From: Lichenifustis flavocetrariae
Lineage (GTDB): Bacteria > Pseudomonadota > Alphaproteobacteria > Rhizobiales > Beijerinckiaceae
Assembly: GCF_026130545.1 (NCBI RefSeq)
Contig: NZ_JAMOIM010000015.1
Span: 62,001-126,000 of the forward strand
Direction: 5' to 3'
DNA length: 64,000 nucleotides
Made by a program: the position numbers and the translations under genes. The notes under the pieces were generated by a model. The model saw only the letters and a list, made by a program, of their open reading frames with translations, did not search any database and was not told where the DNA came from. Positions 1-9,759 of this stretch are shown here, piece by piece; positions within the stretch are counted from its first letter, which is position 1; each line of letters begins with the position of its first letter.

Positions 1-321
1 AAGGCGATTCGTGACTCGAACCTCGGGCTCAGTCCCGTTGTCGAGGGGCAGATCCTGCGCATTCGCATCCCCGAGCTCAACGAGCAGCGCCGCAAGGAGA
101 TGGTGAAGGTCGCCCACAAATACGGGGAGGAGGCACGCGTGGCGGTGCGTCACGTCCGTCGCGACGGTATCGACCAGCTGAAGAAATCGCTCAAGGACAA
201 GCTCCTTGCCGAAGATGAAGAGAAGCGACTTCAGACCGAGGTGCAGAAGGCAACCGACGCTGCCGTCGGCGAGGTCGATCAGCTGATCGCGTCGAAGGAA
301 AAAGAAATCATGCAGGTTTAG
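1..321 (+). CDS. frr: Ribosome recycling factor, 5'-truncated by the window edge
   Basis: The reading frame is open from base 1 ([14 protein letters not shown]...) and ends at TAG 319-321, so only about the C-terminal 106 residues are present. RRF works with EF-G to split the post-termination ribosome. The visible part covers the end of domain II and the C-terminal helix of domain I. It includes the very conserved stretches [11 protein letters not shown] and [19 protein letters not shown] and a charged helix ending in KEKEIMQV. In this bacterial class frr usually follows pyrH and precedes uppS, and uppS does start 17 bases downstream. The ATG at base 100 lies inside the gene and is not the start. 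Identification is certain; only the true start is missing. Confidence 0.96.
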   Translation, partial: KAIRDSNLGLSPVVEGQILRIRIPELNEQRRKEMVKVAHKYGEEARVAVRHVRRDGIDQLKKSLKDKLLAEDEEKRLQTEVQKATDAAVGEVDQLIASKEKEIMQV

Positions 322-337
322 AGCTGTCGCGACTGGC

Positions 338-1126
338 ATGACGGATGTGGGACAGATGACCGATCTCGATCACGCGACGCCGAATGATCGGCCGGCCGTA
401 CCGGCGCACGTTGGCATCATCATGGATGGCAACGGGCGTTGGGCCGCGGCGCGCGGGCTCCCACGCATCGAAGGGCATCGGCGCGGCGTCGAGGCCCTGC
501 GGCGGACCATACGGGCGGCGATCGAGCTCAACATCCGCTACCTGACCGTCTACAGCTTCTCGACCGAAAACTGGAGCAGGCCGGCCGCAGAGGTCGCGGA
601 CCTCATGTTCCTCATCAAACGCTTCATCCGCAACGATTTGGCGGAACTCCATCAACACGACGTGCGCGTGAAGATCATCGGGACCCGCGACGGTCTGAAG
701 CCCGACATCGTCGGGATGCTCGACGAGGCCCAGGACCTGACACACCGCAACCGGGGTCTGACCCTCGTGGTGGCCTTCAACTACGGCGGCCGGCAGGAAC
801 TTGCCGCAGCGGTCCGCCGGATCGCCGAGCGGGTTTTGGCGGGTGAACTCGCCCCTCACTCCATCTCGACAGAGACGGTTGCGGACCACCTCGACACTGC
901 CGGTATTCCCGACCCGGACCTGATCATCCGAACCTCCGGGGAGCAGCGCCTGTCGAATTTCCTCATGTGGCAGACCGCCTATGCGGAATTCGTCTTCCAG
1001 CCGGGTCACTGGCCGGATTTCGACCGCTGTGCGCTCGAATCGGCCTTGGCCGCCTATATGGGACGCGAACGCCGCTTTGGCGGAACGACGGCCGAGGGAC
1101 CCCTGAAGGTGAAAACGGCCCTATGA
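338..1126 (+). CDS. uppS: Undecaprenyl diphosphate synthase (isoprenyl transferase)
   Basis: Cis-prenyltransferase that extends farnesyl-PP with isopentenyl-PP to make the C55 lipid carrier for peptidoglycan and polysaccharide export; cytoplasmic and membrane-associated. At 262 residues it has normal family length plus a short extra N-terminus. [13 protein letters not shown] near residue 30 carries the catalytic Asp and diphosphate loop, SFSTENW follows near residue 75, and [15 protein letters not shown] near 205 is the C-terminal signature. An in-frame ATG at 356 is an alternative start that would give a more usual N-terminus. The stop overlaps the cdsA start by four bases (ATGA), so translational coupling is likely. 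Its position after frr and before cdsA is the standard alphaproteobacterial order. Confidence 0.96.
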   Translation: MTDVGQMTDLDHATPNDRPAVPAHVGIIMDGNGRWAAARGLPRIEGHRRGVEALRRTIRAAIELNIRYLTVYSFSTENWSRPAAEVADLMFLIKRFIRNDLAELHQHDVRVKIIGTRDGLKPDIVGMLDEAQDLTHRNRGLTLVVAFNYGGRQELAAAVRRIAERVLAGELAPHSISTETVADHLDTAGIPDPDLIIRTSGEQRLSNFLMWQTAYAEFVFQPGHWPDFDRCALESALAAYMGRERRFGGTTAEGPLKVKTAL

Positions 1127-1995
1127 CCGGGCCCACGGGTCCAATAGAGGCACCTGCGGCGAGTTTTAAGGGTGAGCGACGTCGGCGGGTCGATCTGTCC
1201 GATCTCGTACCGCGGGTTCTGTCCGGCATTGTCCTCGTCGGTGTCGCGGCCGGAACGGCTCTGGCCGGTGGCCCGTCCTTTGCCCTCCTGTGGTGGCTCG
1301 CCGCCCTTGCGATCCACTGGGAGTGGCAGCGTCTGCTTTGTGCGGGCCGTGACGCGGGCCGGCTGATCGCTGGTGCGGCAGCCATCACGATCGCGGTTCT
1401 TGCCAATCTTTCCGGACACGACGTCTGGACCTTGCCGGTGCTGATTGCCGGCGCCCTGGCGACGGGTCTTCTCGGGCGGAATCTGCCCCTTACAAGCGGC
1501 GCGGGCGTGGTCTACGCAGGTCTTCTCCCGCTTGCGCTGTTGAACCTGCGCAATTCGGACAGTCGGGGACTTGAGGCCGTGCTGTGGCTCTTCGCTGTGG
1601 TGTGGGGCACCGACATCATGGCCTATTTCGGCGGTCGCCTGATCGGTGGCCCCAAGCTTTGGCGCCGCGTCTCGCCGTCGAAGACGTGGTCGGGATTCCT
1701 GGTCGGCATCGGATCTGGATCGCTGGCGGGCCTCGCGGTCTCGACCGGATGGGGGGCGCATTGGCCTCTCCTTCCGCTTGGTCTTCTCGCCGGGATCGTG
1801 GCCCAAGCCGGCGATCTCTTCGAATCCTCGCTCAAGCGGCGCTTCGGGGTGAAGGATTCGAGTTGGTTGATTCCGGGGCACGGTGGCGTCATGGACAGGC
1901 TTGACGGATTTCTGGCGGCGGCGGTGTTTGGTGCTGGCTTTGGCCTGCTGCGAGAGGGTGTGCACGCGTCGGCGGCCGGTCTGATGACCTGGTAG
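1123..1995 (+). CDS. cdsA: Phosphatidate cytidylyltransferase (CDP-diglyceride synthase)
   Basis: Integral membrane enzyme that converts phosphatidic acid and CTP to CDP-diacylglycerol, the precursor of all the main phospholipids. The protein is about 290 residues with several hydrophobic segments between residues 35 and 200. It ends with the family signature: [17 protein letters not shown], then an acidic [15 protein letters not shown] stretch and [13 protein letters not shown], which supply the metal/CTP-binding Asp residues. The frame is open further upstream to 967, but that part lies inside uppS. The ATG at 1123 overlaps the uppS stop as ATGA and is chosen as the start. dxr follows after 24 bases. 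Confidence 0.93.
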   Translation: MTGPTGPIEAPAASFKGERRRRVDLSDLVPRVLSGIVLVGVAAGTALAGGPSFALLWWLAALAIHWEWQRLLCAGRDAGRLIAGAAAITIAVLANLSGHDVWTLPVLIAGALATGLLGRNLPLTSGAGVVYAGLLPLALLNLRNSDSRGLEAVLWLFAVVWGTDIMAYFGGRLIGGPKLWRRVSPSKTWSGFLVGIGSGSLAGLAVSTGWGAHWPLLPLGLLAGIVAQAGDLFESSLKRRFGVKDSSWLIPGHGGVMDRLDGFLAAAVFGAGFGLLREGVHASAAGLMTW

Positions 1996-2019
1996 AACAA
2001 GAAAAGAGGAGGACTTCCG

Positions 2020-3231
2020 ATGAGCATGGTGCAAGGGGCAAACGCAACGGGCGTGCGGGGCGGGGAGGCGCCGCGGCGGTCCGTCTCGATCTTGGGTGCC
2101 ACGGGGTCGATCGGCCGGTCGACCGCCCAGGTTCTCGGACTGCAGCGCGCCCGTTTCACGGTCGCGGCGGTGGCTGGGGGGCGCGATGGAGACGGGCTCG
2201 GCCGTGTCGCCATCGAATTGGGCGCCCGGTTTGCTGCCGTGGCCGATCCCGCCGGTTATGAAAGCCTGAAGACGCGACTGGCCGGCACCGGTATCGAGGC
2301 TGCCGCAGGACCGCAGGCCGTGGTCGAGGCGGCGCTCCGGCCCGCTGACGTCGTCATCGCGGCCATCGCTGGCACTGCCGGTGTGGCTCCGACCATTGCG
2401 GCCATCGAGGCCGGCCGCACGGTGGCTTTGGCCAACAAGGAGACCCTGGTTTGCGCCGGCGGACCCGCAATGCGGGCGGCGGCGGCTTCGGGCGCGCGCC
2501 TGCTCCCCCTCGACAGCGAACACAATGCGATCTTTCAGGCGCTCGGCGATGCCGATTGGACGACGATCGAGACCATGACGCTCACCGCGTCGGGCGGCCC
2601 GTTCCGCACCTGGACGGCCGAGCGGATCGCCTCAGCCACCAAGGCGGAAGCGCTCGCGCATCCCAATTGGGCAATGGGCCCCAAGGTCACGATCGACTCG
2701 GCGGGCCTCATGAACAAGGGATTGGAGCTCGTCGAGGCCTATCACCTGTTCGGCGTCGCGGCGGAACGGCTCAAGGTGGTGGTTCATCCGCAATCCGTCG
2801 TGCACGGCCTCGTGTCGTTTGCCGACGGATCGGTCACGGCGGGCTTGGCTCTGCCCGACATGCGTGTGCCGATCGCCCATTGTCTCAGCTACCCTGAGCG
2901 GATCGAAAGCGGCGCCAGGAAGCTCGACCTCGCCGCCGTCGGTTCGTTGACCTTCGAGGCCCCCGATCTCGTGCGATTCCCGGCCCTGCGCCTCGCCATG
3001 GAGGCTCTCGCGGCCGGCCAAGGTCTGCCGACCGTCCTGAATGCGGCGAACGAGATCGCCGTGCAGGCCTTTGTCGATGGCCGCATCACCTTCGGACAAA
3101 TCGCTGTCGTGGTTGAAAGAGCCTGCGAGGCGGCGCTGGCAGCCGGCGTTGCGCGCGAACCGGCCGACGTGAGCGAGGCGCTCGCCATTGACCATAGAAC
3201 GAGACAATTGGCGGCCGGGCTCTTGGATTGA
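2020..3231 (+). CDS. dxr: 1-deoxy-D-xylulose 5-phosphate reductoisomerase
   Basis: Second enzyme of the MEP isoprenoid pathway; it rearranges and reduces DXP to MEP with NADPH and a divalent metal. At 403 residues the length is normal. Visible signatures are the NADPH-binding loop SILGATGSIGRST near residue 27, ANKETLVCAG near 138, LPLDSEHNAIFQ with the metal ligands Asp/Glu near 165, TASGGPF near 190, the substrate loop HPNWAMGPKVTIDSA with MNKGLELVEA near 215-240, and HPQSVVHG near 257. A good Shine-Dalgarno sequence (AAGAGGAGG) sits about 7 bases before the ATG. Grouping with uppS makes sense because the pathway supplies the isoprenoid precursors that UppS uses. Confidence 0.96.
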   Translation: MSMVQGANATGVRGGEAPRRSVSILGATGSIGRSTAQVLGLQRARFTVAAVAGGRDGDGLGRVAIELGARFAAVADPAGYESLKTRLAGTGIEAAAGPQAVVEAALRPADVVIAAIAGTAGVAPTIAAIEAGRTVALANKETLVCAGGPAMRAAAASGARLLPLDSEHNAIFQALGDADWTTIETMTLTASGGPFRTWTAERIASATKAEALAHPNWAMGPKVTIDSAGLMNKGLELVEAYHLFGVAAERLKVVVHPQSVVHGLVSFADGSVTAGLALPDMRVPIAHCLSYPERIESGARKLDLAAVGSLTFEAPDLVRFPALRLAMEALAAGQGLPTVLNAANEIAVQAFVDGRITFGQIAVVVERACEAALAAGVAREPADVSEALAIDHRTRQLAAGLLD

Positions 3232-3371
3232 GGGCGAGTAGACAGCATTGTTAAGGGATCGGAAACCATGCGTAGGGGATCGGCGACGGGATCCCGGGGC
3301 TTCGGCTCCATGGTGCCGCCTTTCAGGCTTGTCGCTGCCATTGTGAACTGTGTCGCTTCCGGGAGCCAACG

Positions 3372-4499
3372 ATGATCCTCGGCCACCTTACTTCGCTGTT
3401 CGGCTATGTGGTGCCGTTCCTCTTCGTCCTGACCATCGTGGTGTTCTTCCACGAGATGGGCCACTTCCTGGTTGGCCGTTGGTGCGGCGTGAAGGTGGAC
3501 GTCTTCTCCTTAGGTTTCGGCAAGGAACTGGCGGGTTTCAACGATCGTCATGGGACGCGCTGGCGCCTCGCGATGATCCCGCTCGGCGGCTATGTCAAAT
3601 TCCACGGCGACTTGAATGCGGCGAGTGCCCAATCCCCCAAGAAGCTTGAGGGAATGGAACCGGCCGACCGGGCGGTGACCTTCGCGGCGCAGCCGGTTTG
3701 GAAGCGTGCCGCAATCGTGGCTGCCGGCCCCATCGCGAACTTCATTCTGGCGATCGCGATCTTCTCGACCAGCTTCTATGTATCCGGCCGGCCGATCCTG
3801 ATCCCCCGGATCGAGACCGTGATCCCCGACAGTCCGGCCGCGAGGGCCGGGTTCAAATCGGGGGACGTGATCCTGGCCATCGACGGCACTGCGATCAACA
3901 GCTTCACAGAGATGCAGAAAGTCGTGAGCGCCTCGAGCGACGTTCCTCTCGCATTCGAGGTTCAGCGCGATAAAGCCGACCTGACCCTGACCGCGACCCC
4001 CGAACGCAAGGACGTGAGCGGGCCGTTCGGCTCCTCCCGGATCGGGGTTCTCGGGCTGACGGCTTCCAGCAAGCCCGAAGACTGGAAGACCGAAACCTTC
4101 ACGGCCGGTGGCTCCGTCAAAGCGGCCGCGAGCGAGACGTGGTTCGTCGTCGACCGGACCCTCAGCTACATCGGGGGGCTTTTTGTCGGCCGGGAAACCG
4201 CGTCGCAGATCTCCGGCCCGATCCGGATCGCCGAGGTATCCGGCGAGGTCGCGAAGCTCGGGCTAGGGGCACTGCTCAATCTCGCGGCGTTCCTGTCGGT
4301 GTCGATCGGCTTCGTCAATCTCCTGCCGGTGCCGCTGCTCGATGGCGGCCACCTCATGTATTACCTCGTTGAAGCCGCGCGTGGACGCCCCCTCAGTGAG
4401 CGCGCCCAAGAGATCGGCTTTCGCTTCGGCCTTGCAATTGTGTCGATGCTGATGATTTTCGCCACATTCAACGACCTATTGCGGCTGGTTCATGGCTAA
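3372..4499 (+). CDS. rseP: RIP-type zinc metalloprotease RseP (site-2 protease)
   Basis: Inner-membrane intramembrane protease that cleaves anti-sigma factors and leftover signal peptides. The zinc motif HEMGH lies at residues 27-31 in the first transmembrane helix, and the third ligand is in NLLPVPLLDGGH near residue 324. Only one PDZ domain is evident, around residues 125-205 (PDSPAARAGFKSGDVI, the usual carboxylate-binding core). E. coli RseP has two, and single-PDZ forms are common in this class. The 375-residue length fits that form. The gene has 140 bases of upstream non-coding sequence after dxr and lies just before bamA, its usual neighbour. Confidence 0.95.
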   Translation: MILGHLTSLFGYVVPFLFVLTIVVFFHEMGHFLVGRWCGVKVDVFSLGFGKELAGFNDRHGTRWRLAMIPLGGYVKFHGDLNAASAQSPKKLEGMEPADRAVTFAAQPVWKRAAIVAAGPIANFILAIAIFSTSFYVSGRPILIPRIETVIPDSPAARAGFKSGDVILAIDGTAINSFTEMQKVVSASSDVPLAFEVQRDKADLTLTATPERKDVSGPFGSSRIGVLGLTASSKPEDWKTETFTAGGSVKAAASETWFVVDRTLSYIGGLFVGRETASQISGPIRIAEVSGEVAKLGLGALLNLAAFLSVSIGFVNLLPVPLLDGGHLMYYLVEAARGRPLSERAQEIGFRFGLAIVSMLMIFATFNDLLRLVHG

Positions 4500-4500
4500 T

Positions 4501-4521
4501 GCCACGATTCAGTGTCGTGGC
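4501..4521 (+). other. Stem-loop just after rseP
   Basis: Two bases after the rseP stop there is a 7-bp perfect inverted repeat (GCCACGA / TCGTGGC) with a 7-base loop. No run of T follows, so it is not a standard intrinsic terminator. It may slow RNA decay at the rseP 3' end or help separate rseP from bamA. Function is inferred only from position. Confidence 0.35.
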
Positions 4522-4719
4522 GGTCACGCTGAAAAACTTTGCCTTTGCTAATGGGAGAATGTTGGTTTGCCGGATTTTGTAAACCGGCTAGAAGCCTTCT
4601 TGCCTCAAGAGTGATGGTGGGCTGCCGAAGAGTGCCTCGGCGCCACTGGCAATCACCACGACAGGCCAGTGAAGGGGAGCGGATCAAAACCGCGCCCAGA
4701 AGGACGGGACCGGTCTTAC

Positions 4720-7164
4720 ATGCAACTTCCTCGCGGCGTATTGCATCGAGTTGCGCTTATTCTTCTCTGCGCTTTCGCTTGGTTCGGGTGCTTGGCGCCT
4801 GCCTCGGCTGAACCGATCACGGTTGAGGGAAACCATCGGGTCGATACCGACACGATCCGGTCCTACTTCACGAGCGGCACCGCCGAAGGCGTGAAGTCCC
4901 TGAAGGATACCGGGTTGTTCTCCAGCGTGAGAACCCGGCAGGGGCCGAGCGGTTTGATCGTGACGGTGACGGAAAACAGCGTCATCAATCGCGTCGCCTT
5001 TGAGGGCAACAGCAAGATCAAGAGCGAGCAACTCGCGGTCGAAGTGTCGTCCAAGTCACGCGGGGCTTTCGATCCGGCCGTCGCGCAGGCCGATATCGGC
5101 CGAATCCAAGAGATCTACCGCCGTGCCGGCCGTGCTGACGCGACCGCGAGCTACCGGACCGTCGATCTGCCAAACGGCAAGCTCGATCTCGTGTTCACCG
5201 TGGACGAAGGCAGCAAGACCGGCGTTAAGTCGATCGAGTTCACGGGCAATCAAGCCTTTTCGGCCCGTAAGCTGCGTGGTCTGATGCAGACGACGGAGAT
5301 GAACCTCATCTCGTTCTTCAAGACCTCGGATGTCTATGATCCGGACAAGATCGCGACCGATGAGGAGCTGATCCGCCGCTTCTACCTGCGCAACGGCTAT
5401 GCCGATTTCCGCATCGTGAACACGGATGTGAAATTCAACGCCGAAGAAAAAGGGTACGACATCTCGATCGCGGTCGAGGAAGGCCAGCAATACAAGGTTG
5501 CGGCCGTCTCCGTGGATTCCCGTCTGAGGGGCGTCACGTCCGAGCAGCTGACACCGTTCCTCCGGACGGAAGCCGGCGACGTCTACAATGGCGACGACGT
5601 GGAAAAGACCGTCGATGTCCTCACCCGGGAGACCGGCCGACTCGGCTATGCGTTCGCCCAGGTGCGTCCGCGCGGCGACCGCAATGCCGCAGCCCACAGC
5701 GTCTCGATACAGTATGTCGTCGACGAGGGTCCGCGCGTCTACATCGAGCGGATCAATGTCCGCGGCAACACCCGGACCCGCGACTATGTGATCCGCCGCG
5801 AGTTCGATATCGGCGAAGGCGACCCCTACAACAAGGTCTTGATCGATCGTGCGGAGCGACGCCTGAACGGGCTCGGCTTCTTCAAGAAGGTGCGCATCAC
5901 CAACGAACCCGGTTCGTCCGCCGATCGTGTGATCATCGACGTCGATGTGGAAGATCAGCCCACGGGGTCCTTCTCGATCTCTGGCGGCTATTCGACGACG
6001 GATGGGTTCATCGCAGAGGTCGCCGTGACGGAAACCAACTTCCTCGGGCGCGGCGACTATGTTCGTGTAGCGGCGCAGGAAGGACAGAATGCCCGCGGCA
6101 TCGACCTGTCCTTCACGGAGCCCTACCTGTTCGACACCCGGATCGCCGGCGGCATCGATCTCTTCGCGAAGGAGAACGACAACACGCAATATGCCGAATA
6201 CTCGACCTTCGTCACCGGTGGGACCGTCAGGTTCGGTATCCCGGTCACCGACGAGTTCTCGGTGTCGCCGCACTACTCGATCTACAACACGAAAATCTCG
6301 ATCCCGAACAAGAGCGGCTCTCCCTACAACGACTGTACCTATCCGATTAATGGAACAACTCCGGGCTACGGCGCCTTGGCCGGGACATTGTCGGTCAACA
6401 ACAACTGCTTGACCAACGGCGAAGCCTCGCTTGCCATCAAACAGTCGGTCGGCGACACGCTGACGTCGCTTGCTGGTGTGAACCTCAATTACAATACGCT
6501 TGACAACCTCAGCAACCCGTCGCGCGGTTTGACAGTCGAGCTGCGGAACGATGTCGCCGGCCTTGGTGGTGACTCGCAGTTCTTCCGAACCGCCGGCGAC
6601 CTCCGCTACTTCCACCCGATCTATGACGATATCGTCGGGATTGTTCACGTGCAGGGCGGCAACATCACGGGTTTCGGCAGCGAGAAGCAGATCAGGATCG
6701 CCGACGAATTCCAGTTGGGACCGCAACTCGTCCGCGGCTTCGCCCCCGGCGGTATCGGTCCGCGCGACATCAGCGACCCGGCCAACTACAAGTACAACCC
6801 GCTTGGCGGCTCCCACTACTACGGGGCCTCGCTTGAAGCGCAGTTCCCATTGTATGGCCTGCCACGCGATTTGGGCCTCAAGGGAGCTGTCTTCGCCGAT
6901 GCAGGGTCGCTGTTCGGCTACAATGGGAAGACGAACTTCACGGCGAATGGCGGGGCTTGCGTGCCGTCGAACACCTCACCGCTCTACACGCAGGGAACCT
7001 GCGTGACCGTGCGGGACTCGGACGCGATCCGCTCGTCGGTCGGCGCCAGCATCATCTGGAACTCGCCGCTCGGGCCGCTGCGCTTCGACTACGCCTATGC
7101 GTTGAGCAAGGACAAATATGACGTGACGCAGGCGTTCCGCTTCTCGGGCGGCACGAAGTTCTGA
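4720..7164 (+). CDS. bamA: Outer membrane protein assembly factor BamA
   Basis: Central Omp85 component that folds and inserts beta-barrel proteins in the outer membrane. I start it at ATG 4720 because the next residues form a clear signal peptide (hydrophobic ILLCAFAWFGCLAP, cleavage after ASA). An upstream in-frame ATG at 4669 would put 17 polar residues before it. The mature part has five POTRA repeats (about residues 30-405) and a 16-strand barrel. The diagnostic loop-6 motif RGFAPGGIGPRD is near residue 672 and the chain ends in aromatic FRFSGGTKF. The first POTRA looks short, about 57 residues against about 78 for the second. A strong terminator follows, then lpxD. Confidence 0.95.
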   Translation: MQLPRGVLHRVALILLCAFAWFGCLAPASAEPITVEGNHRVDTDTIRSYFTSGTAEGVKSLKDTGLFSSVRTRQGPSGLIVTVTENSVINRVAFEGNSKIKSEQLAVEVSSKSRGAFDPAVAQADIGRIQEIYRRAGRADATASYRTVDLPNGKLDLVFTVDEGSKTGVKSIEFTGNQAFSARKLRGLMQTTEMNLISFFKTSDVYDPDKIATDEELIRRFYLRNGYADFRIVNTDVKFNAEEKGYDISIAVEEGQQYKVAAVSVDSRLRGVTSEQLTPFLRTEAGDVYNGDDVEKTVDVLTRETGRLGYAFAQVRPRGDRNAAAHSVSIQYVVDEGPRVYIERINVRGNTRTRDYVIRREFDIGEGDPYNKVLIDRAERRLNGLGFFKKVRITNEPGSSADRVIIDVDVEDQPTGSFSISGGYSTTDGFIAEVAVTETNFLGRGDYVRVAAQEGQNARGIDLSFTEPYLFDTRIAGGIDLFAKENDNTQYAEYSTFVTGGTVRFGIPVTDEFSVSPHYSIYNTKISIPNKSGSPYNDCTYPINGTTPGYGALAGTLSVNNNCLTNGEASLAIKQSVGDTLTSLAGVNLNYNTLDNLSNPSRGLTVELRNDVAGLGGDSQFFRTAGDLRYFHPIYDDIVGIVHVQGGNITGFGSEKQIRIADEFQLGPQLVRGFAPGGIGPRDISDPANYKYNPLGGSHYYGASLEAQFPLYGLPRDLGLKGAVFADAGSLFGYNGKTNFTANGGACVPSNTSPLYTQGTCVTVRDSDAIRSSVGASIIWNSPLGPLRFDYAYALSKDKYDVTQAFRFSGGTKF

Positions 7165-7185
7165 ACTCCTGATCCGCGTCAGCGC

Positions 7186-7213
7186 AAAGGTCTCCCCAAC
7201 CGGGAGGCCTTTT
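7186..7213 (+). terminator. Intrinsic terminator after bamA
   Basis: An 11-bp stem (AAAGGTCTCCC pairing with GGGAGGCCTTT, one G-U pair) with a 5-base loop ends in TTTT, 22 bases after the bamA stop and 48 bases before lpxD. It probably ends or attenuates the bamA transcript, so the lipid A genes may depend on read-through or on a promoter in 7214-7261. Confidence 0.8.
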
Positions 7214-7261
7214 GCACGGCAGGTGGGTGGCGCTCGCGGGCGGGCTTTCCTATAAGGCCCC

Positions 7262-8314
7262 ATGAGCAGCACGACTTTCTTCTTTCGGCAACCGGACCCC
7301 GTTCCACTCGCCGACATCGCGGTTTGGACGGGAGCCCAGACGCCGCCGGACGCTGACCTCGCGCGTACCGTAGACGGCGTCGGTCCGCTGTCCGACGCCG
7401 GACCGCGCTCCCTGGCGTTCCTGGACAATGCGCGCTACGCAGATACGCTTGCCACGACGGTGGCGGCCGCATGCCTCGTCACCCAGCGTTTCGCCTCCCG
7501 GTTGCCCGCGACGACCGTGCCCCTCGTGTGCGCCGAACCCTACCGCGCCTTCGCGATTGTTCTGGCCCGAATGTATCCCGCCGCACTACGGCCGGCTTCC
7601 GTCTTCGGCACCGTTGGGCGATCGCCCAGCGCGCTTGTGCATGCCGAGGCGCGGCTGGAGGCAGACGTGACGGTCGATCCGGGTGCGGTCATCGGACCGG
7701 GCGCGGAAATCGGAAGCGGTTCGGTGATCGGCGCCAATGCCGTGATTGGCCCCAATGTCAAAATCGGCCGAGACTGCTCAATCGGGCCACATGCGACCCT
7801 TGTCCACGCGCTTGTCGGCAATCGGGTGATCTTGCATGCGGGCGTCCGCATCGGCCAGGACGGGTTTGGCTTCGCGCTGGGCGGCCGTGGGCATGCGAAG
7901 GTCGCGCAGATTGGCCGGGTGGTGATTCAGGATGACGTCGAGGTCGGCGCGAACACGACGATCGATCGCGGTTCCGTGCGCGACACGGTGATCGGCGAGG
8001 GTACCAAGATCGACAATCTGGTGCAGATCGCTCACAACGTCGTGATCGGTCGTCACTGCGTGATCGTTTCGCAGACTGGTATCTCGGGTTCGACGACGCT
8101 CGGCGATTTTGCGATGACGGGCGGCCAAGCGGGATTGACTGGACATCTGACCATCGGCACGGGCGCTCAGGTGGGTGCCAAGGCGGGGTTGATGAGCGAT
8201 GTGCCGGCCGGCGAGCGCTGGGCCGGCAGTCCGGCCCAGCCGGTTCGCGACCTGTTCCGCCAGGAAGCCTACATCCGTCGGCTGGTGCGCCGAGACAGCA
8301 AGCGTGAATCCTGA
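7262..8314 (+). CDS. lpxD: UDP-3-O-acylglucosamine N-acyltransferase
   Basis: Third step of lipid A synthesis: transfers a hydroxyacyl chain from acyl carrier protein to the amine of UDP-3-O-acyl-glucosamine; cytoplasmic trimer. At 350 residues it matches the family. The N-terminal uridine-binding domain spans about residues 1-110 ([16 protein letters not shown]), followed by a left-handed beta-helix of hexapeptide repeats ([16 protein letters not shown] and following, residues 130-300). The catalytic region is [14 protein letters not shown], with the conserved His. The C-terminal helix ends [17 protein letters not shown]. It begins the lpxD-fabZ-lpxA-lpxB run after the bamA terminator. Confidence 0.95.
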   Translation: MSSTTFFFRQPDPVPLADIAVWTGAQTPPDADLARTVDGVGPLSDAGPRSLAFLDNARYADTLATTVAAACLVTQRFASRLPATTVPLVCAEPYRAFAIVLARMYPAALRPASVFGTVGRSPSALVHAEARLEADVTVDPGAVIGPGAEIGSGSVIGANAVIGPNVKIGRDCSIGPHATLVHALVGNRVILHAGVRIGQDGFGFALGGRGHAKVAQIGRVVIQDDVEVGANTTIDRGSVRDTVIGEGTKIDNLVQIAHNVVIGRHCVIVSQTGISGSTTLGDFAMTGGQAGLTGHLTIGTGAQVGAKAGLMSDVPAGERWAGSPAQPVRDLFRQEAYIRRLVRRDSKRES

Positions 8315-8384
8315 TCGCTTTCCTTCCGGAGCCGGGTGTGCCATGCCGGCTGCAAACGAAACGCTGTTCGATCAAGAGGATGAG

Positions 8385-8882
8385 ATGAACGCCCCGACCC
8401 CGTCACCCCTGGCCAGCGAGGATGGCGGGACCCTTGCGACCATGGACATTCTTGAACTGCTCGAGCGTCTGCCGCACCGCTATCCGTTCCTGCTGGTCGA
8501 TAAGATCGTCGCCATCAAGGCGGACGAGTCCTGCATCGGCATCAAGAATGTCACGTTCAACGAGCCGCAGTTTCAGGGGCATTTCCCCGGCCGCCCTGTG
8601 ATGCCGGGCGTGATGATCATCGAGGGGATGGCACAGACGGCCGGCGCGATCTGCGTCAGGGCGCAAGGCTTGGATACGCCCAAGCTCGTCTATTTCATGA
8701 CCATCGATAAGGCCAAATTCCGCAAACCGGTCGGCCCGGGCGACACGCTCGAATACCATCTCGTGCGGATCAACAAGCGGCGCAACATGTGGTGGTACAA
8801 GGGCGAGGCCAAGGTCGACGGCGCGATCGTGTGCGAGGCCGAAATCAGCGCCATGCTGGTGATGGACGATGCCAAGAGGTGA
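8385..8882 (+). CDS. fabZ: 3-hydroxyacyl-ACP dehydratase FabZ
   Basis: Hot-dog fold dehydratase that removes water from 3-hydroxyacyl-ACP in fatty acid elongation and competes with LpxA/LpxD for hydroxyacyl-ACP. The catalytic His is in [11 protein letters not shown] and the catalytic Glu in [18 protein letters not shown]. The C-terminal part has [13 protein letters not shown] chose ATG 8385 because AAGAGGA lies 4-5 bases before it; the frame is open upstream and ATG 8343 is a second option. With 8385 the protein has about 165 residues, slightly longer at the N-terminus than the usual 150. The gene lies between lpxD and lpxA as in most Gram-negatives. Confidence 0.94.
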   Translation: MNAPTPSPLASEDGGTLATMDILELLERLPHRYPFLLVDKIVAIKADESCIGIKNVTFNEPQFQGHFPGRPVMPGVMIIEGMAQTAGAICVRAQGLDTPKLVYFMTIDKAKFRKPVGPGDTLEYHLVRINKRRNMWWYKGEAKVDGAIVCEAEISAMLVMDDAKR

Positions 8883-8925
8883 GGGACCGCTGAACGTGTC
8901 GCGGATCGGGGAGCGGGCAGAGGTC

Positions 8926-9759
8926 ATGACGGGCGAGCAATCGATGGAGCCTGCTTCCGCGCGGGATACGATCATTCACCCGATGGCCGTGGTGGCTCCC
9001 GAAGCGAGGCTCGGTCGCGGCGTCACGATCGGCCCGTTTTGCGCGGTCGGGCCGGAGGTCACGCTCGAAGACGGCGTCGCGCTCCTGTCTCACGTCGCGG
9101 TCGCGGGGCGGACGCGCATCGGCGCGAGGACCCGCGTCTTTCCGTTCGCCTCGCTTGGACATGAGCCGCAGGATCTCAAGTTTCGCGGCGAGGACTCGAC
9201 GCTCGAGATCGGTCCGGATTGCGTGATCCGCGAGGGCGTCACCATGAACCCGGGGACCGCCCAGGGCGGGCTCGCGACGCGGGTCGGCCACAACAGCGTC
9301 TTCCTGGCCAATGCCCATGTGGCGCATGATTGTGACGTCGGCAATCACGTCGTGTTCTCCAACAATGTCATGCTGGCCGGCCACTGCCGTGTCGGTGACC
9401 ATGTGATCATGGGGGGCGGCGCGGCGGTGCATCAGTTCGTTCGCATCGGCCGCAACGCCTTTGTGGGCGGCATGGCCGGGGTGGAGCATGACGTCATTCC
9501 CTATGGCATGGCCCTCGGCAATCGGGCCTATCTGGCCGGTCTCAACGTGGTCGGGCTCAAGCGGCACGGTTTCTCGCGCGAACGGATCCATGAGCTGCGA
9601 CGCGCCTACCGGTTGTTGTTTGCGCCCGATGGCACCCTCAAGGAGCGGGTCGAGGATGTCGCGGCGGAATTCGCGACACAAGCCGAAGTGCAAGAGATCA
9701 TCGTCTTCATTCGAGAAGGCGGCGACCGTGCGATTTGCGTCCCCCGGGATGCCGGTTGA
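8926..9759 (+). CDS. lpxA: UDP-N-acetylglucosamine acyltransferase
   Basis: First step of lipid A synthesis: puts a 3-hydroxyacyl chain on UDP-GlcNAc. Ten or so hexapeptide turns form the beta-helix (IIHPMAVVAPEARLGRGVTIG onward). The active-site region holds the catalytic His in VAHDCDVGNHVVFSNN, with GGGAAVHQFVRIG and the substrate-sensing GMALGNRAYLAGLNVVGLKR after it. The helical C-terminus starts at FSRERIHELRRAYR. Start choice is uncertain: ATG 8926 and ATG 8944 both give normal length (277 or 271 residues), whereas the longest frame, from 8869, overlaps fabZ and lacks a ribosome-binding site. lpxB follows at once, with no LpxI gene between. Confidence 0.94.
   Translation: MTGEQSMEPASARDTIIHPMAVVAPEARLGRGVTIGPFCAVGPEVTLEDGVALLSHVAVAGRTRIGARTRVFPFASLGHEPQDLKFRGEDSTLEIGPDCVIREGVTMNPGTAQGGLATRVGHNSVFLANAHVAHDCDVGNHVVFSNNVMLAGHCRVGDHVIMGGGAAVHQFVRIGRNAFVGGMAGVEHDVIPYGMALGNRAYLAGLNVVGLKRHGFSRERIHELRRAYRLLFAPDGTLKERVEDVAAEFATQAEVQEIIVFIREGGDRAICVPRDAG

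Noticed and set aside
5056-6816. Long antisense open frame opposite bamA
   Set aside because: bamA is certain. High GC leaves the antisense frame open; the protein has no recognisable motif.
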